64,000 nt of DNA from Brachynemurus nebulosus (Eukaryota; Arthropoda; Insecta; Neuroptera; Myrmeleontidae). Positions within the stretch are counted from its first letter, which is position 1; each line of letters opens with the position of its first letter. Both the position numbers and the translations under genes were made by a program. Shown in pieces: positions 48,463 to 61,710 of this stretch. The stretch is taken from positions 11,573,501 through 11,637,500 of the forward strand of contig JAPWDM010000014.1 in NCBI GenBank assembly GCA_035578155.1. The letters are read 5' to 3'. The notes under the pieces are model-generated. The model worked only from the letters and a program-made list of their open reading frames with translations, ran no database searches and was not told where the DNA came from.

Positions 48463-48660
48463 TTATTTTAATATTAATAGATTTAAGCGTTACTTTATGA
48501 TATTCCATATTTGTAAATAATAAACAAATATTTTATTTTGCAAAATACCACTTTTATTTTTTAAAACTGTGACAATATTGTTTCGAACCGTTAGTTCATT
48601 TTCAAACAGAAAAGTGGTATTTTGCAAAGTAAAATATTTGTTTATTGTTTATAATTCTTA
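48463..48660. repeat. Partly deleted copy of the 36862 palindrome
   Basis: AATATTAATAGATTT, GCGTTACTTTATG, AACAAATATTTTATTTTGCA and GTGACAATATTGTTTCGAAC match 36862-36985. The far arm is shortened to AAGTGGTATTTTGCAAAGTA and onward, so the stem is broken here. Confidence 0.8.
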
Positions 48661-48811
48661 TTTGTTATTAAACATGGTTTGTAAATACAGTGTTCCCATA
48701 AGAGTTCGTGTTAAAATTACAAAACTTTGAAATCGTTTTTCTCAAAACTGGGGTAGTCAATTTTTTTTTCGGTAAAGGCTCGTATTTTATTGGTATTATA
48801 ATAAATATCTA

Positions 48812-49029
48812 CACGGAGAGAAAATTCCTATAAAAATTATTGTGCTCATACTACAATCGACGTGTAACAGGCGAACATATCCAATTTTTGTACGGTAAAA
48901 TTATAAAAATTATAGTTATATTATTGTAATTTTTATAATTTTACCGTACAAAAATTGGATATGTGTTCGCTTGTTCCACGTCGATTGTAGTATGAGCACG
49001 GTAATTTTTATAGGAATTTTCTCTCCGTG
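48812..49029. mobile_element. TA-flanked palindromic MITE
   Basis: CACGGAGAGAAAATTCCTAT is mirrored at the right end and both are flanked by TA. The arms match almost perfectly for ~95 bp, through ATACTACAATCGACGTG, GCGAACA and CAATTTTTGTACGGTAAAAT. A ~20-bp centre separates them. Confidence 0.9.
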
Positions 49030-49671
49030 TAGAGAAGTTTCGCAAAAATACTTTGAAAAAATCGTTTTATCGACCAACTACCTTAAAAACAGTGAATATT
49101 CTGAAAACTATTTTTAATCTTTAAGATCTAGTCAAAGGGTTATGTTAAGTTATTACGAGTGTATCAGGTTATAGGATTTAACTCTCCCCTACTGTTTATT
49201 CATGACTTGGCTTTAACGCCGAGCTTTCGTTTTATGTATGTATAGACATTTATGTGATATATTTTGTTTTCTCGTCTGCATGTATTAATATGCTTTGTGG
49301 CAAAGAGTAATCGAAAATCTGAGATAAAATTGGAATTTTTACTTTCAAAATGCTTTTCATTTATAAAATTGTATTTGGATTTATTTTTGTTATTTTTATG
49401 TATTAGCAGATTGCATTTTCCCATACCACGGATGTTTTTTTCCCTCGCATATAAATATTTATTTCCTTGCAACGAACGGTTGAAAGCATAAATGTTGTTT
49501 CGTTTAATTTTTATCGATTATTTAAGTGTTCGCATTTGTATCTTCTTACTTTTCCAATAATACAGTAACTTAACACATAAGTAATTAATTTAATTAAATT
49601 TTATAAAATAGGTAATTTAGAATGCAGAAAAGATTGGCCAACACTAAATTGAAATGTGATAGACGTTTCTA
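49030..49671. other. Gene-free sequence
   Basis: Overlapping short frames at 49200-49491 on both strands have no protein-family features. Nothing else recognised. Confidence 0.4.
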
Positions 49672-49672
49672 G

Positions 49673-50376
49673 ACCGGAAAGAAGTTAGCGCCGAAAGTTG
49701 AAAAATCTTTTTGTTTTTTATATGGTTAAACTGCTCCCAAATTGCTCCTTTAAAATCAGTAATTGCTTCACCTGAAACTTAATTATTTAATTAGTTATTT
49801 ATAAAGAAAAAATTTTTTTTCCGTTATTTAAGTTATCAAAATCTCCCAAAATAATACTTTTTTATATAATTCCTTTACGTCAATAAATTGCTCCAAGTTT
49901 GCTCTATTTAATTTAAAAGCTAAATCTTAATTTTTTTGAATAATTATTAAAATATTTTGTTTTTTTTATAATGTTATTTAACTTGTCAAAATTCAATTAT
50001 CCTTAAATATATGCAAACGACTTAAAGGTATAATGGATTGCCTATACGTTTTAATAATACATAACCTAATTCATAATATTTTTTATTTTAATATATTTTA
50101 ATTATTATTCAGAGAAATTAATAACTAACTTTTAAATTAGATGGAGCAAACTGGGAGCAATTTTTTGATATAAAGTAATTGTATAAAAATGCATTATTTG
50201 ACAAGATTTTGATAATAGAAATAGTCAAACAAAAAAGTTTTTTTGTTTGTAAATAACTAATTAAGTAATTAAGTTCCAGGTGGAGCAATTACTGATTCCA
50301 AAGGAGCAATTTGGGAACAATTTAGCCATATAAAAAACAGAAAGATTTTCCAACTTTCGGCGCCAACTTCTTTCCG
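49673..50376. mobile_element. Long-TIR (foldback/MULE-like) element with 8-bp duplication
   Basis: Termini ACCGGAAAGAAGTT and AACTTCTTTCCGGT are exact. Inverted similarity extends deep into the element (GCGCCGAAAGTTG, CTGCTCCCAAATTGCTCCTT, AATCAGTAATTGCT, then TTGCTCCAAGTTTGCTC), giving arms of roughly 300 bp. The flanks CGTTTCTA occur at 49664-49671 and 50377-50384, with one extra G on the left. A 8-9 bp duplication with very long TIRs fits Mutator-like or foldback elements. No transposase. Confidence 0.85.
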
Positions 50377-50629
50377 GTCGTTTCTACTGAATATGTAACT
50401 AATTATGTAAGTCAAAGAAGTTCGGTGAAGTGCGAGGATAACTCGCATACTGAGAATTCTGATTGACCCGAATAGTACCTATTGAAAATAAACACAATTG
50501 ATGGAAAGTTGCGGTACTTTTCGCATATTTTTTTCCGGGCATAAGTCAAAAAAACTAACGCGATTTATAAAAGTATTTAAATATGTAAGTAAAGCCTTTA
50601 TTAGTCGAATTTTCTCCGAAAAATTAGAC
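50377..50629. other. Gene-free sequence
   Basis: The 66-codon frame at 50498-50698 runs into the next repeat; no gene supported. Confidence 0.4.
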
Positions 50630-50724
50630 TTATACAGTCTATACGATAAGAGCTGCGAGAGGCGAGACCAGGGGCGCTATCCGTTTTCGGACCCGTAGAA
50701 CACGATTATGTAAAAAAAAAGATG

Positions 50725-50728
<4 letters not shown>

Positions 50729-50817
<89 letters not shown>
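50729..50817. repeat. (AT)n microsatellite
   Basis: About 44 uninterrupted AT units within the 50630 element. Confidence 0.99.
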
Positions 50818-50819
<2 letters not shown>

Positions 50820-51135
50820 CCCGCAACTTTTTAATATGTGTAGGGCCCCCCTATGGAAGTTAAGAGATGAAATTTGGTAAGTGGGGCTTATTCCGATGCA
50901 CAACAATACTATCAAAGTGGGGTCAAATTTTGGGCAAATTTTTTTTCTGACCCGACCTTTAAGGGGGTGGTGGGGGGCGGAAAAGCAATAAAACTTTTCC
51001 AAATCGGTTTTAAATAATGTTTCGGTCAATTATCTACAACATATCCAAAATTCAGCTTCCTAGGATGATATGGTGGGAGTAGAGGGGGGAAAAACGATTT
51101 TCGCTGGATCTAACAGGCCCCCAGCCCCCCAGAAT

Positions 51136-51745
51136 TAACGTAGAGGGTTGAAATTTGGTGTGTTGATAAAGTTCGTACCTAGGTTGTGCTTTTTGGAGGT
51201 TTTAATATTTTACCCCCACCCCCCTCATTTTTAAGCTACAATTTCATGCATTTTCGACGTTTTCGAAGTTTGTACCACTCGCACAGGTCACCCGAATAAA
51301 CCTAGAGGGCTGAAATTTTGTATTCGGATTGAGTTAGTATCAAGGGGGTGCCTTTTGGGGGTCTCGACTTTTAACCCCTACCCCTACCATTTTTATACCC
51401 AAAAGTACATGATTTTTCTTGTTTTTTAACAGTTTCGTTCGGGTCAAAATCTCCCCAAATAAACCTAGAGGGCTGAAATTTGGTGTACAGGTTAAGCTAA
51501 TAGCCAGACACTGTTTTTTGGAAGTTTCAACTTTTAACTCTTACCCCCACGATTTTTACGCCAATATTTCCTTAATTTTTTTGCTTGTTTTCTAACACGT
51601 CTAGAGACTCCATAAGGAAACCTAGAGGGCTGAAATTTTGTACGTGTATTCAGTTAGTATCCAGCTAGTACCTTGTAGGGAGTCCGCATCACTTTTCCCC
51701 CCACTTCTCCCATTTTTACATCGGAATTGAATGCTATTGTTAAAT
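51136..51745 (+). repeat. ~160-bp tandem repeat, four units
   Basis: The phrase TAGAGGG(C/T)TGAAATTT(G/T)GT recurs at 51141, 51303, 51466 and 51623. Each is followed by a GTTAGTATC- or GTACCTAGG-like word, a G/T-rich TTTTTGGA(A/G)GT and a CTTTTAACCCCTACCCCC-like tract. Units are about 20-30% diverged, so the array is old. Confidence 0.88.
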
Positions 51746-52443
51746 GTGTTTTAAAAGCATTATGTTTATTCTAAATACAAGTAGGCGAATAGTAATTTTA
51801 AAAAATTTAAAAAAAAGTGAACTTACTTTTATGACAAATGAAATACATACATATTAAGTAATTTAAAAATGTTATTAAAGTCACTGTTTATTGATAAATT
51901 AGGAATTTTGGAGTTTTAGTATTTATAAAATAGAAATTTTGGATTTTTTTGGAAAGAAAAAAGATCTTTATAAAGGCCTTCCAGTTTACTATTTAAGGTC
52001 CTTTTTTAATATTTAAAAATAAAACATAAAGGCAATTAGCGGATAAACATGGGCAGGAATGCCCTCGTACGAATTGTGTTGGTTTTTTTTCTGCTACCTG
52101 TTTTCGGCACAAAATTGAAATTTACTGAGATACAGCCCTTAAATACTTAAAACCTTTTTTTAAAGCCTCGATCAGCCGAACACTCATCACCAGTTTTGAA
52201 GCCAACAAAATGACAATTCGGTTGTAGACTTTCAATCACATTTCGCTTGTAAACATTCAATACCGACGATGAAGGGGAAAATTCGACTACGGTGATGGGG
52301 CCCCGCTGCTCATTATATTATATATTCTACTTGACCCTGTTATTAAATTTTTCAATTTCAACCCACTATTTTAGACTGTTTTAGATATATGAGAATTGAA
52401 CTCTCACCATAAAAGTTCTTTTTGACCTTAGGAACAGAACCTT

Positions 52444-52671
52444 AATAAAACTTTTTTTAAAAAATCGACTTCAAAAAGTAATAAATAATTAATAGCACGT
52501 ATTTTGAAGTCAGGCGTAAAAGCGTAGTATAAAAAGATGCGATCGGATGTGCATGCTAATGAATTCTTGTGGATATACATTTTGATACTACGCTTTTACG
52601 CCTGACTTCAAAACACGTGCTATTAATTATTTATTACTTTTTGAAGTCGGTTTTTTAAAAAAAGTTTTATT
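52444..52671. mobile_element. 228-bp palindromic element
   Basis: AATAAAACTTTTTTTAAAAA, then GACTTCAAAAAGTAATAAAT, TAATAGCACGT and TTTTACGCCTGACTTC-complement words are mirrored with only a few mismatches. Arms are ~87 bp and the loop ~54 bp. No clear duplication. Confidence 0.88.
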
Positions 52672-54760
52672 TCATACCTAATTTAGTGATAATGTTTACC
52701 AACCCACCCTATTGCAATATTTTATTTGGTTTTTAAATTTTTTTCTTAAATTCCAAATTTCATACGTCTAGGTGGAATAGCTTCCAAAATACCAGCATCC
52801 AAAAATTATAATTTTGGGGACGCACTAACATTGCTTTGAAATTTGGAACATACCTAGTGTTGAAACTTTTAAAGTAGTTATTACTAGGAAAATAAAAAAT
52901 CGATGAAAATCAACCAATTTTTCAAGTCATCAAAGAATTTTTTTAAACTAGGTACCTAGTTACTGACAGAAAATTATTTTTAGGATAATTGGATCAACAT
53001 AAATTAAAATAAAAAAAAATATGTTACTATAGTTTTCAAAGTAAATAATTTTACGTACATAATATACAAATTTTAAAATTGCCATAATTATTCATATTAT
53101 TGAAGATGTTTAAAAAATTACTCAACCAATGTTAATAAAATTTTTATGGGACCACCTGGAGAGCTTTACTACTAAACAAAAAAAGAATGGTGTAAATTGG
53201 CCCAGAAATGTGGGAGAAATCGGTGTACATATATAAAAAAAACCTACGGGTTGAATAGATACGTAACTTTTAGTAGTCAGGTAATGAAAATTTTTTTTTT
53301 TTAATATTAATGAGTGATTTGTAATTGCTGGTGAAAGCGCTGGGAACACTGAAAATTTTACTAATGTGAATCTAGATATATTAAATACAGAAAATTTGAA
53401 AGTTTAAGGTTATAAAAAATACCGCTGTCGCAGCATCCTGTAAAATATAGTAAATTTTCCAGGACTTACTTTTAATAGGATAAGTTCTTATCACATAGAA
53501 TCGTTATGCATTTTAGTTCAAAAAATATAATTTTCAAAATACTTTGATGAGAGTAAGTTTCTTTACGTAAAAATATTCGAAAATATAAAAATATTTTTTG
53601 CTATCTATCTAGTAAAACTTAATCAGTGCAATGAGACTTGTGTACCCTCTGGACTTCGATCAGAGTCGAAACCAGAGAAACAAAAAGTCGGCTTTTTAAA
53701 TTTTTCTTGGAAGCCTGTTTGTCTACAATAATAACTCAAAAACCTGCCATATTTACTTTTTTCCCCCTTTTCGATGATATAAAAAATATTTAGAAACCTT
53801 TCGAATTTTAGCATATTTTTGGACTGCCCAAGATATGGCTTGTTGGTGCACTCATCCAAGAAATTTGGGACTTCCAATGTTTCGTAAAAATAGAATGTTC
53901 CATTCGAGAATTATAAGTTAATAATATTATTAGATACCTATATTTTAGAAATTTAAAATACAAACCATATAATATAGTATAAAATAGAACGAAAAATTTC
54001 GTATCGCAGATAAGTCGTTGACGAATAATTGAGAGTTGACTGTAATTTATTTCGATCAAAGTACACCAATCATACCTACATAAATCCATTAAATTTTTTT
54101 TTTATTCATTTCTTATACAATTTTAACTTTTTGAATGACATTTACAAATAAAGAAAATATCAGCGTGAAAACAGATAAATTTCGTTGATTTAAATTCGTC
54201 TTTTCTCTCAAAAGCGTGTAACACCAAAAGTATTTTAATCAATTTCATTTATCAGTGAAAATAAGACGACAGCGAAGCGGAAGTGCGTATTCTCTCATCT
54301 TTTTTTTGTCCTATATCTATCTACAGGCATGCATCATCCATTTTTGCAATTTATTCGACTAGATATTCATACAATATGTCCAAAAATAAAAGCATCATCG
54401 AAAATACGTATTTATATTAGTATATAGCACATAATAATTATAATACATGATATTAAAAGAGATAGTTGAAATTCTCAGCAAAACCATGAAGTCAAGATAT
54501 GTGCGGGAGGGGTGTTCCCTCCTGCATAATCCTCTATTTAAATTTTGGTCAGAATTGTAATAACCGTCACATGAAATTTAACATTTAAAAAATATCAGTT
54601 ATCAAAATATTATTAAAACCGATTAGAAAATATATCAATTCAAACCTTAGGGTGGCCACATTGCCCTACCTTCCGCTATTTATTTAATTTACTTACAAAT
54701 GAAAAGTTATTCCAGTTTCTCTCTATGTCACATCTAAACTCTTATATTTACAAGTTGCAA
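52672..54760. other. Gene-free; isolated transposon ends
   Basis: At 53428-53460, CCGCTGTCGCAGCATCCTGT and AGTAAATTTTCC match the first 35 bp of the insertion in Harbinger (11537). At 54018-54042, minus strand, CAGTCAACTCTCAATTATTC is a pogo/Tigger-type terminus without a visible partner. No gene supported. Confidence 0.45.
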
Positions 54761-55945
54761 TTATGGAGGGTAGAGTATCAGGCGAAGTATCTCCATATAT
54801 AAAAAGTGGTGCCAAAAGTGGATGAAATTAAGATGGCGCTATTCTTAAATTTAAAATTAAGCGCTGAAAATTTTAAAACTGAAACAACATTTTTTATTGT
54901 TTTTAACAGTTTTAATTGTTATATTTAATTCAATTTTTATTGTTTTTATATTTAATTCAATTTTTATAGTTTTTAACAGTTAGTATTTCCCTTTAGCATA
55001 CTTCACTTCACTTATAATTGCTAAGTTCAGATCGAACCCTGATTCCTTACTTATCAGCGCCGTTCTGGTTACTTATTGAACTATTATTTCATCAAATTCA
55101 GGGGCTACTTTATCAAAACTATAATTTATCAAAAAAATAAATATTTTCTAAATATGTCTTAACCCATAGTTTGACTACAACTGAGGCACTGGTAAATGAA
55201 TAAATAGCTAACTCTGGGTCCGCAGAACCCAAAAAGTGTACAAAATAAACGATTAGATTGATTTTAGGTCAAATTTTACTTAAATAATGTTGACATCTAG
55301 GAAACGTGAATTGTACCCGAGAGCAGACAAAATCTGAAAGTATGAAAATCAGATGGCGCTGTTGAAATATGAATGTGGCTACTTTAGAATCACTGGGCGA
55401 GCGGAGTGAAGCACTATAAGGAACTGATTTCGTAACGATAACTTTTGATGATTTGAAAGTAAGATGTGGTCCAAATTTTCACCCTGAGCTATCGAATAGG
55501 ATTCAAACTAACAGTTGATCGGATTTTGAAAAGATTTTAGGAAAATTAGAAGAAGTTGGTGCCATCAAATAGTATCCAAATTAAAACACTAAGGGGAGCT
55601 TAACAAAATTTTGGTCAGATACTATTGGCACTCCGGAAAAAGAGGTTAGAATTGTCAGTTAGGGCTTTGGTGCTCCAAGAAAGGTCAAAATAGAAATAAT
55701 ATTAAAACGATTAATAAATATGGGTATCTATAGTACAGGTACAGGTTTTAAGGTGTGGAAATTAACCGTGCTATTGAAATATGATATTAATTACGTTCAA
55801 GTCGTTTGGTGAGTGGAGCCAAGCACTATGAATAATTAATTTCATACAAAATTTCCAAATATCTGATTTAAAAGCCATTTGATCCATAATTCAAATAATT
55901 TTACGCGGGCGAAACCGCGGACTACAGACAGTTATATTAAGCGGT
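54761..55945 (+). repeat. Interspersed repeat ending in an RTE-like 3' motif
   Basis: ACGCGGGCGAAACCGCGGAC at 55903-55922 is a motif common near 3' ends of arthropod RTE-type non-LTR repeats. Upstream, GCGAGCGGAGTGAAGCACTA (55398) and GTGAGTGGAGCCAAGCACTA (55811), each preceded by GTTGAAATATGA or ATTGAAATATGA, are diverged duplicates ~415 bp apart. No reverse transcriptase frame survives. Confidence 0.5.
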
Positions 55946-56082
55946 CAACTATAATCACTAATAGAGAACGATTTTGAAATTGAATGCCCCAATTAGTGTG
56001 GAATAAAAAAGATATGGGTTATAATACTGATCTAAAACAATTTTTTGTTTGTAATGTTGCCATAAAATTGTGACAACATGTC

Positions 56083-56084
<2 letters not shown>
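55946..56084. other. Spacer
   Basis: Short AT-rich stretch between the RTE-like end and a microsatellite; nothing recognised. Confidence 0.4.
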
Positions 56085-56155
<71 letters not shown>

Positions 56156-56158
56156 TAT
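56085..56158. repeat. (AT)n microsatellite
   Basis: About 32 AT units, one AA interruption, directly joined to the left terminus of the element at 56159. Confidence 0.98.
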
Positions 56159-57729
56159 GGGTAGTTCTCCAAACGAAAGAAGAAAATGGACTTAATTCCG
56201 GCCCGATATTTTTTTCATGCATAAGCTTTGGCAAGTAGTTTTATTTCAAGTTGATGACATTTTTCACACTGTTTCAAAGTGGCCAGTGAAAAAATGAGTA
56301 AAAAACTAAAATTAACACAAGAGAATTTCTTATATTCATTTTTATTATTAAGCACAATTTATTAAATTATTAAACAATTTTTATTATTTTTGTTATTAAA
56401 TTTTTAATTATTAAACAATTTATTATTTGTTTAATATATATTATATATTATATTAGTAGTGTATATTATATTAGTAGTTATATAGTGTACATATGTAAAT
56501 ATTAAAAAAAAAAAAAACTTTTTAAAAAATTAAAAAAAAAAACTAAATAAATAAAAAAAAAATTGTGAATTTATTATTTATTAAAAGATATTCGAAGTCA
56601 TTTACTACAATTTAATACATATTATATATTATATTAGTAGTATATAATATGTATCAGTAGTTATATTAATTATATGGTGTATAGGTATTATACAAAAAAA
56701 AAAAAAAAAAAAATGGGAATTTATTTTTTAATAAAAAATATACGGAGTCATTTATTACAGTATTCTAATGACATTAACCTAATTTATTTACATTATTTAA
56801 GTTAAATCCCCGTTTTCGGAGCTGCCAGGAGACTGAGAATTCTTCAATATTCTTTAAAAATCGGCTAAACAACGTTTTATAAAAAAAAAGGTCCGCTATT
56901 CCAATACAGCATATTTATAACTCATACAACTGAAAAATTTCTTATATCCACAGTATTTTTCAAGAAAATGCTGACCAGGATACTGAGAAATTGACTGGAC
57001 CGAGTACGATCTCACTTACAGTGTTAACTGAATTAATTGATACAACCCCAAATTAAGTAAAACATGTACTTTATTTTATTTATTATATTTAAGTTAATTA
57101 CTATGACAAACGATGATTTAATCGAAATATAATTTTTTTATATTTTTTAAGTGTTTTGGTTTGATAGGAGAATGATGCAAAGTTCGGGAGACAAAATTCA
57201 ATAGAATATTTCTTAAAGAAAATATAAAAAAATTCAAAAATTATGTATACAATAAAAAAGTACCAATATTATAGATTACTACTGCAGTGTAAATTTTTTT
57301 TTATAAATTCAGAGAAAATAATTATTTAGTCTGCTATGTTTTACTTTGGAGAGGAGACCTACCAGGAGACTGAGAATTTTATATTTTAAGTGTCATTTTT
57401 TATAAAAAATATATTTCGAAACCGGGTTATTTTGAGTGACCAGTTATATGCAGTAATGGCTTAGAGTTTCCATCTAGAAAAAATGTATTTTTCAAAATAT
57501 TAATACAGTATAGCACCGATAATGGAAACATCAGTTTTGGAAATTTTTTGAGAGCATCAAATTAGTTAACATTACATTGCATTACATTTTTGATGCAACT
57601 TTCCAAAAGTGATGTTGACTAATTTGATGCTCTCAAAAAATTTCCAAAACTGATGTTTCCATTATCGGTGGTATACTGTATACAAAATGCGTTGGGCCAT
57701 CAAAAATTCCCTAGTTTGAAGAACCACCC
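56159..57729. mobile_element. 1.57-kb TIR element, non-autonomous
   Basis: GGGTAGTTCTCCAAACGAAA on the left and GGGTGGTTCTTCAAACTAGG from the right are the inverted ends, each lying beside (AT) sequence. The phrase CAGGAGACTGAGAATT occurs at 56826 and 57363, with GGATACTGAGAAATTG at 56977, so internal repeats exist. A/T-rich interior without coding capacity; a TA MITE is nested near the right end. Confidence 0.65.
57506..57678. mobile_element. 173-bp Tc1/mariner-type MITE, nested
   Basis: CAGTATAGCACCGATAATGG and (from the right) CAGTATACCACCGATAATGG are inverted and flanked by TA. The match continues through AAACATCAGTTTTGGAAATT to GCATCAAATTAGT, leaving a ~35-bp loop. Confidence 0.92.
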
Positions 57730-58316
57730 ATATATATCTTTTTATATAAAAGAAAAACTACATATACCTATGTATGTACATTTAATCTGTGTACATTTAA
57801 TCTGATTTTGTATTGCAAAAAATTCTAAATCCTATTTCACACTTTGTGAGATAAGATTTAATAAGTAAATATTACTTTCATTTTTATGGTTCTGGTGCTT
57901 GCTCGCTACTTTTTTATTTTAAAAATTATTTTTTAACAAAAAATTTCTTTATAAAGTAATATAAATGATGATTTTAGAGAAGTTGAATTGTATTTTGTAT
58001 GTATGTATTTGTATATACGTAATTCCTAAGAAAGTTTTTCTTCTTTTTTTCGATTGTCGTTTTTTTTAGGATTTCGAAGAAACAATATCGGAATCCTTAT
58101 AATTTCGTCAAATCGGTCTGTTTGTGTGATTGCTTGTCAGAATCATGTAATTTCTACATCTTTCGGTCCATAAATTTGTAATTCTACGTGTACATATCGG
58201 AAATTTTTGTTTTTAATTTCTTAAGGTATTTTCTCGTATCGGAAAATTTGAACGAAAATTTTCTTTACATTATACCATATTGTGTGGAATATCATTGATA
58301 AATTTAAGTAAAAATT
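57730..58316. other. Gene-free sequence
   Basis: 58040-58200 contains a weak copy of the GGAATCCTTATAA...GGTCTGTTTG repeat signature seen at 21165. Nothing coding. Confidence 0.4.
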
Positions 58317-59057
58317 AAAATTTTGCGTATGTGTATAACTTGGATGAAAATGCAATATCTTATAATAAGTTTTGTCTTAAATCCCCTCAAAACTAGAAAT
58401 GCTGATTTTTAGTCTTATGTAAATTTTTGACTTGCAACTTTTGCAGTTTTTAGTTTCCATAGTTATGTTTGATTTTCTAAATTAACTGTGAATAGACTAA
58501 AAAGTATAAAATAAATTTAAGTAAAAAAATAGTTTTTTAAAGCAAGCTTTTATTTAAAAATGAACTAAAATGTATAAAATAATTTTTGAGTGAAGTTTGA
58601 AGCAATGTGAAACATAATTTATAAAATATTGAGGCGCTATTATTAATTATAATTTTTGTTTCAGATGTGAGTAGCTACTTTACTCCTCAGTAGTTACCAA
58701 ACTTGTTTAAACGCCTCAAGCTTTTATAAATTATGTTGCACATTGCTTCAAACTTCACTCAAAAGTTATTTTATATAATTTAGTTTATTTTTAAATAAAA
58801 GCTTGCTTTAAAAAACTATTTTTTTACTTAAGTTTATTTTATACTTTTTAGTTTAATCACAATTAATTTGGAAAGTCAAACATAACTATGGAAACTAAAA
58901 ATTGCAATGTAAAATCATAGGACAATATTTGACAGGTCGAAATGTCAAAAATTTACATAAGACTAAAAATCAGCAATTAAGTTTTGAGGGAATTTAAGAC
59001 AAAACTTATTATAAGATATTGCATTGTCATCCAAGTTATACACATACGGAAAATTTG
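58317..59057. mobile_element. ~740-bp palindromic (foldback) element
   Basis: AAATTTTGCGTATGTGTATA on the left mirrors the right end AAATTTTCCGTATGTGTATA. Arms of ~320-350 bp continue through AACTTATTATAAGATATTGC-type words, TTACATAAGACTAAAAATCA, CATAACTATGGAAACTAAAA, AAGCAAGCTTTTATTT and ATAAATTATGTT..CA to a ~60-bp centre (58640-58700). The right arm has a ~25-bp insertion (58920-58950). Confidence 0.9.
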
Positions 59058-60617
59058 AAACCTCCAGCTCAATTAAAAATTGTCTAAATTTTGATTACAA
59101 GATTTGATCTAAACAAACATACTAACATTCCAAGTTAAATAAAAGGTTTTAATAAAAAGAACTCAACTTTAAGTCCCGTTTGCGAAATACGGAACTTAAA
59201 AGTTAATTTTTTTTTGTTAACCCTCACCGTAACTTTTCAACTTTGGCTACAAGAAAAAACTATAAAGGTTGACACTTAGTGAGAAGACTCAATTATAGTT
59301 ATTTAGGCTAAGTTGCGACAGTAAATTTCAAATCAATAGACAAGCAAATTTTCACCACCTAAGTAAAGAAAAATGAAGTAAAGTAGTCACCAGTAGTTTA
59401 AATTCTGTACGGAGGTATATTTTGGCAAACATTTCTTAAAAATGAATAAAATTTTCGCATTATATATTTTTTTGGTCCTTATTTGCAGAAGTGTATTCAA
59501 AAATTTTTAAGAAAATATCTTTCTTTAACAGAAAAATGGAAAATACAATTATTGCGCAATTGATCCTGGTAGTAACATTAGTAACATATGTGCGAGTAAC
59601 ATTGCCAAGTATGATGAATTGTAAAATGTATACTTTATCGCGAAAGCTGTGAAAAACTGTAGCTACTAAGAAGCCCTAACTTTATGCGTCCTTAGCACGC
59701 ACTTGTCGACGTTTTTTTGTTTCAGAGCTGAGCACAGCGAGACAAACAGACACGTAAAGGCAAATGATGGTTTGTTAATATTATGTGAAATGTAATTTTG
59801 TAAATGTATTTTACGGGATAAAACATCTGCTCTGATGTAGTCAGTGAGTGAAAAGGATAAATTTCTTCGTTTATGCCAACTTTTTTTTTGATTGGATTTT
59901 ATTATTTTTCTGTAAGTGTAACATTCTGTTGGAGAGTATTATAAGCCAGTGATTACGGTGAATTTATATATAATATCGATATTAGAAAAATTCATAATTC
60001 ACCCTAGAAGTGGCGTATATTTTGCAAAAAATTACGTATACAGGTCAGTGATGATATAAGTTTGCATACAGATTTTTTGTTCGAATTACATGGTGTAAAG
60101 TTAGTAAAATTATTTTATGAATAATTCAATAATATTGTTGTATGAATTTAATATTTTAAATATACGGTGCGATTCTGAAAAGTATTTTGGATCCATTTTA
60201 ATGCAATGAACAGAGACAACTATAGACTATCCTAAAGTTAAATAATAACAAACAACCAAGCAAGTGTATTTTGTATTGGTACTCCACTATGGTGATAAAA
60301 TAGGTATATATCTAACATTATTCAACGTACTACTTTCTTATAAGTTCTCTGTTTCTTGCATAGAACCTTGATCTGAAACATTTTGATGAACCAGATTGTA
60401 TATTGTTCGAGAAAATATAAACCAATTTTCTTCCGTTTTAGAGTTATTTGTGTTATTGACTGGGTCAAAAAAGGGAGTTAAAAATAATTTAATAAATTAT
60501 GACGTACGAAAATAACACACAAATTGGCATGGAAATCTGGGTCATCTTTTTATTTAATAAAGATATTCTTACTTATTAGGTAGATATATTACTGTTTTTA
60601 GTCAAATTTTTCAACAA
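59058..60617. other. Gene-free; dispersed repeat 60165-60460
   Basis: No gene. 60165-60270 repeats 17448-17550. A short hairpin-free T-rich stretch at 59880 is unremarkable. Confidence 0.45.

Positions 60618-61710
<1,093 letters not shown>

Larger units (their letters stand above)
50630..52315 (+). mobile_element. (AT)n-minisatellite repeat family, copy 1
   Basis: This and 60618-61710 share, in order: a left end (TACGATAAGA, GGCGAGA, AGGGGCGCT); a long (AT)n starting TCTGATAT; a GTGTAGGCCCCCCTATGGA block; CAATTATCTACAACATATCC; CAGCTTCCTAGGA; GGAATGCCCTCGTACGAA; and a right end GTGATGGGGCC. Copy 1 also carries a ~160-bp tandem array, absent or single in copy 2. Non-coding; the architecture recalls Helentron-type non-autonomous elements but the class is unproven. 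Confidence 0.8.

Noticed and set aside
53623..54089. Two overlapping minus-strand frames of 84 and 93 codons
   Set aside because: The outer one runs across a pogo-type terminal sequence; neither has recognisable domains.
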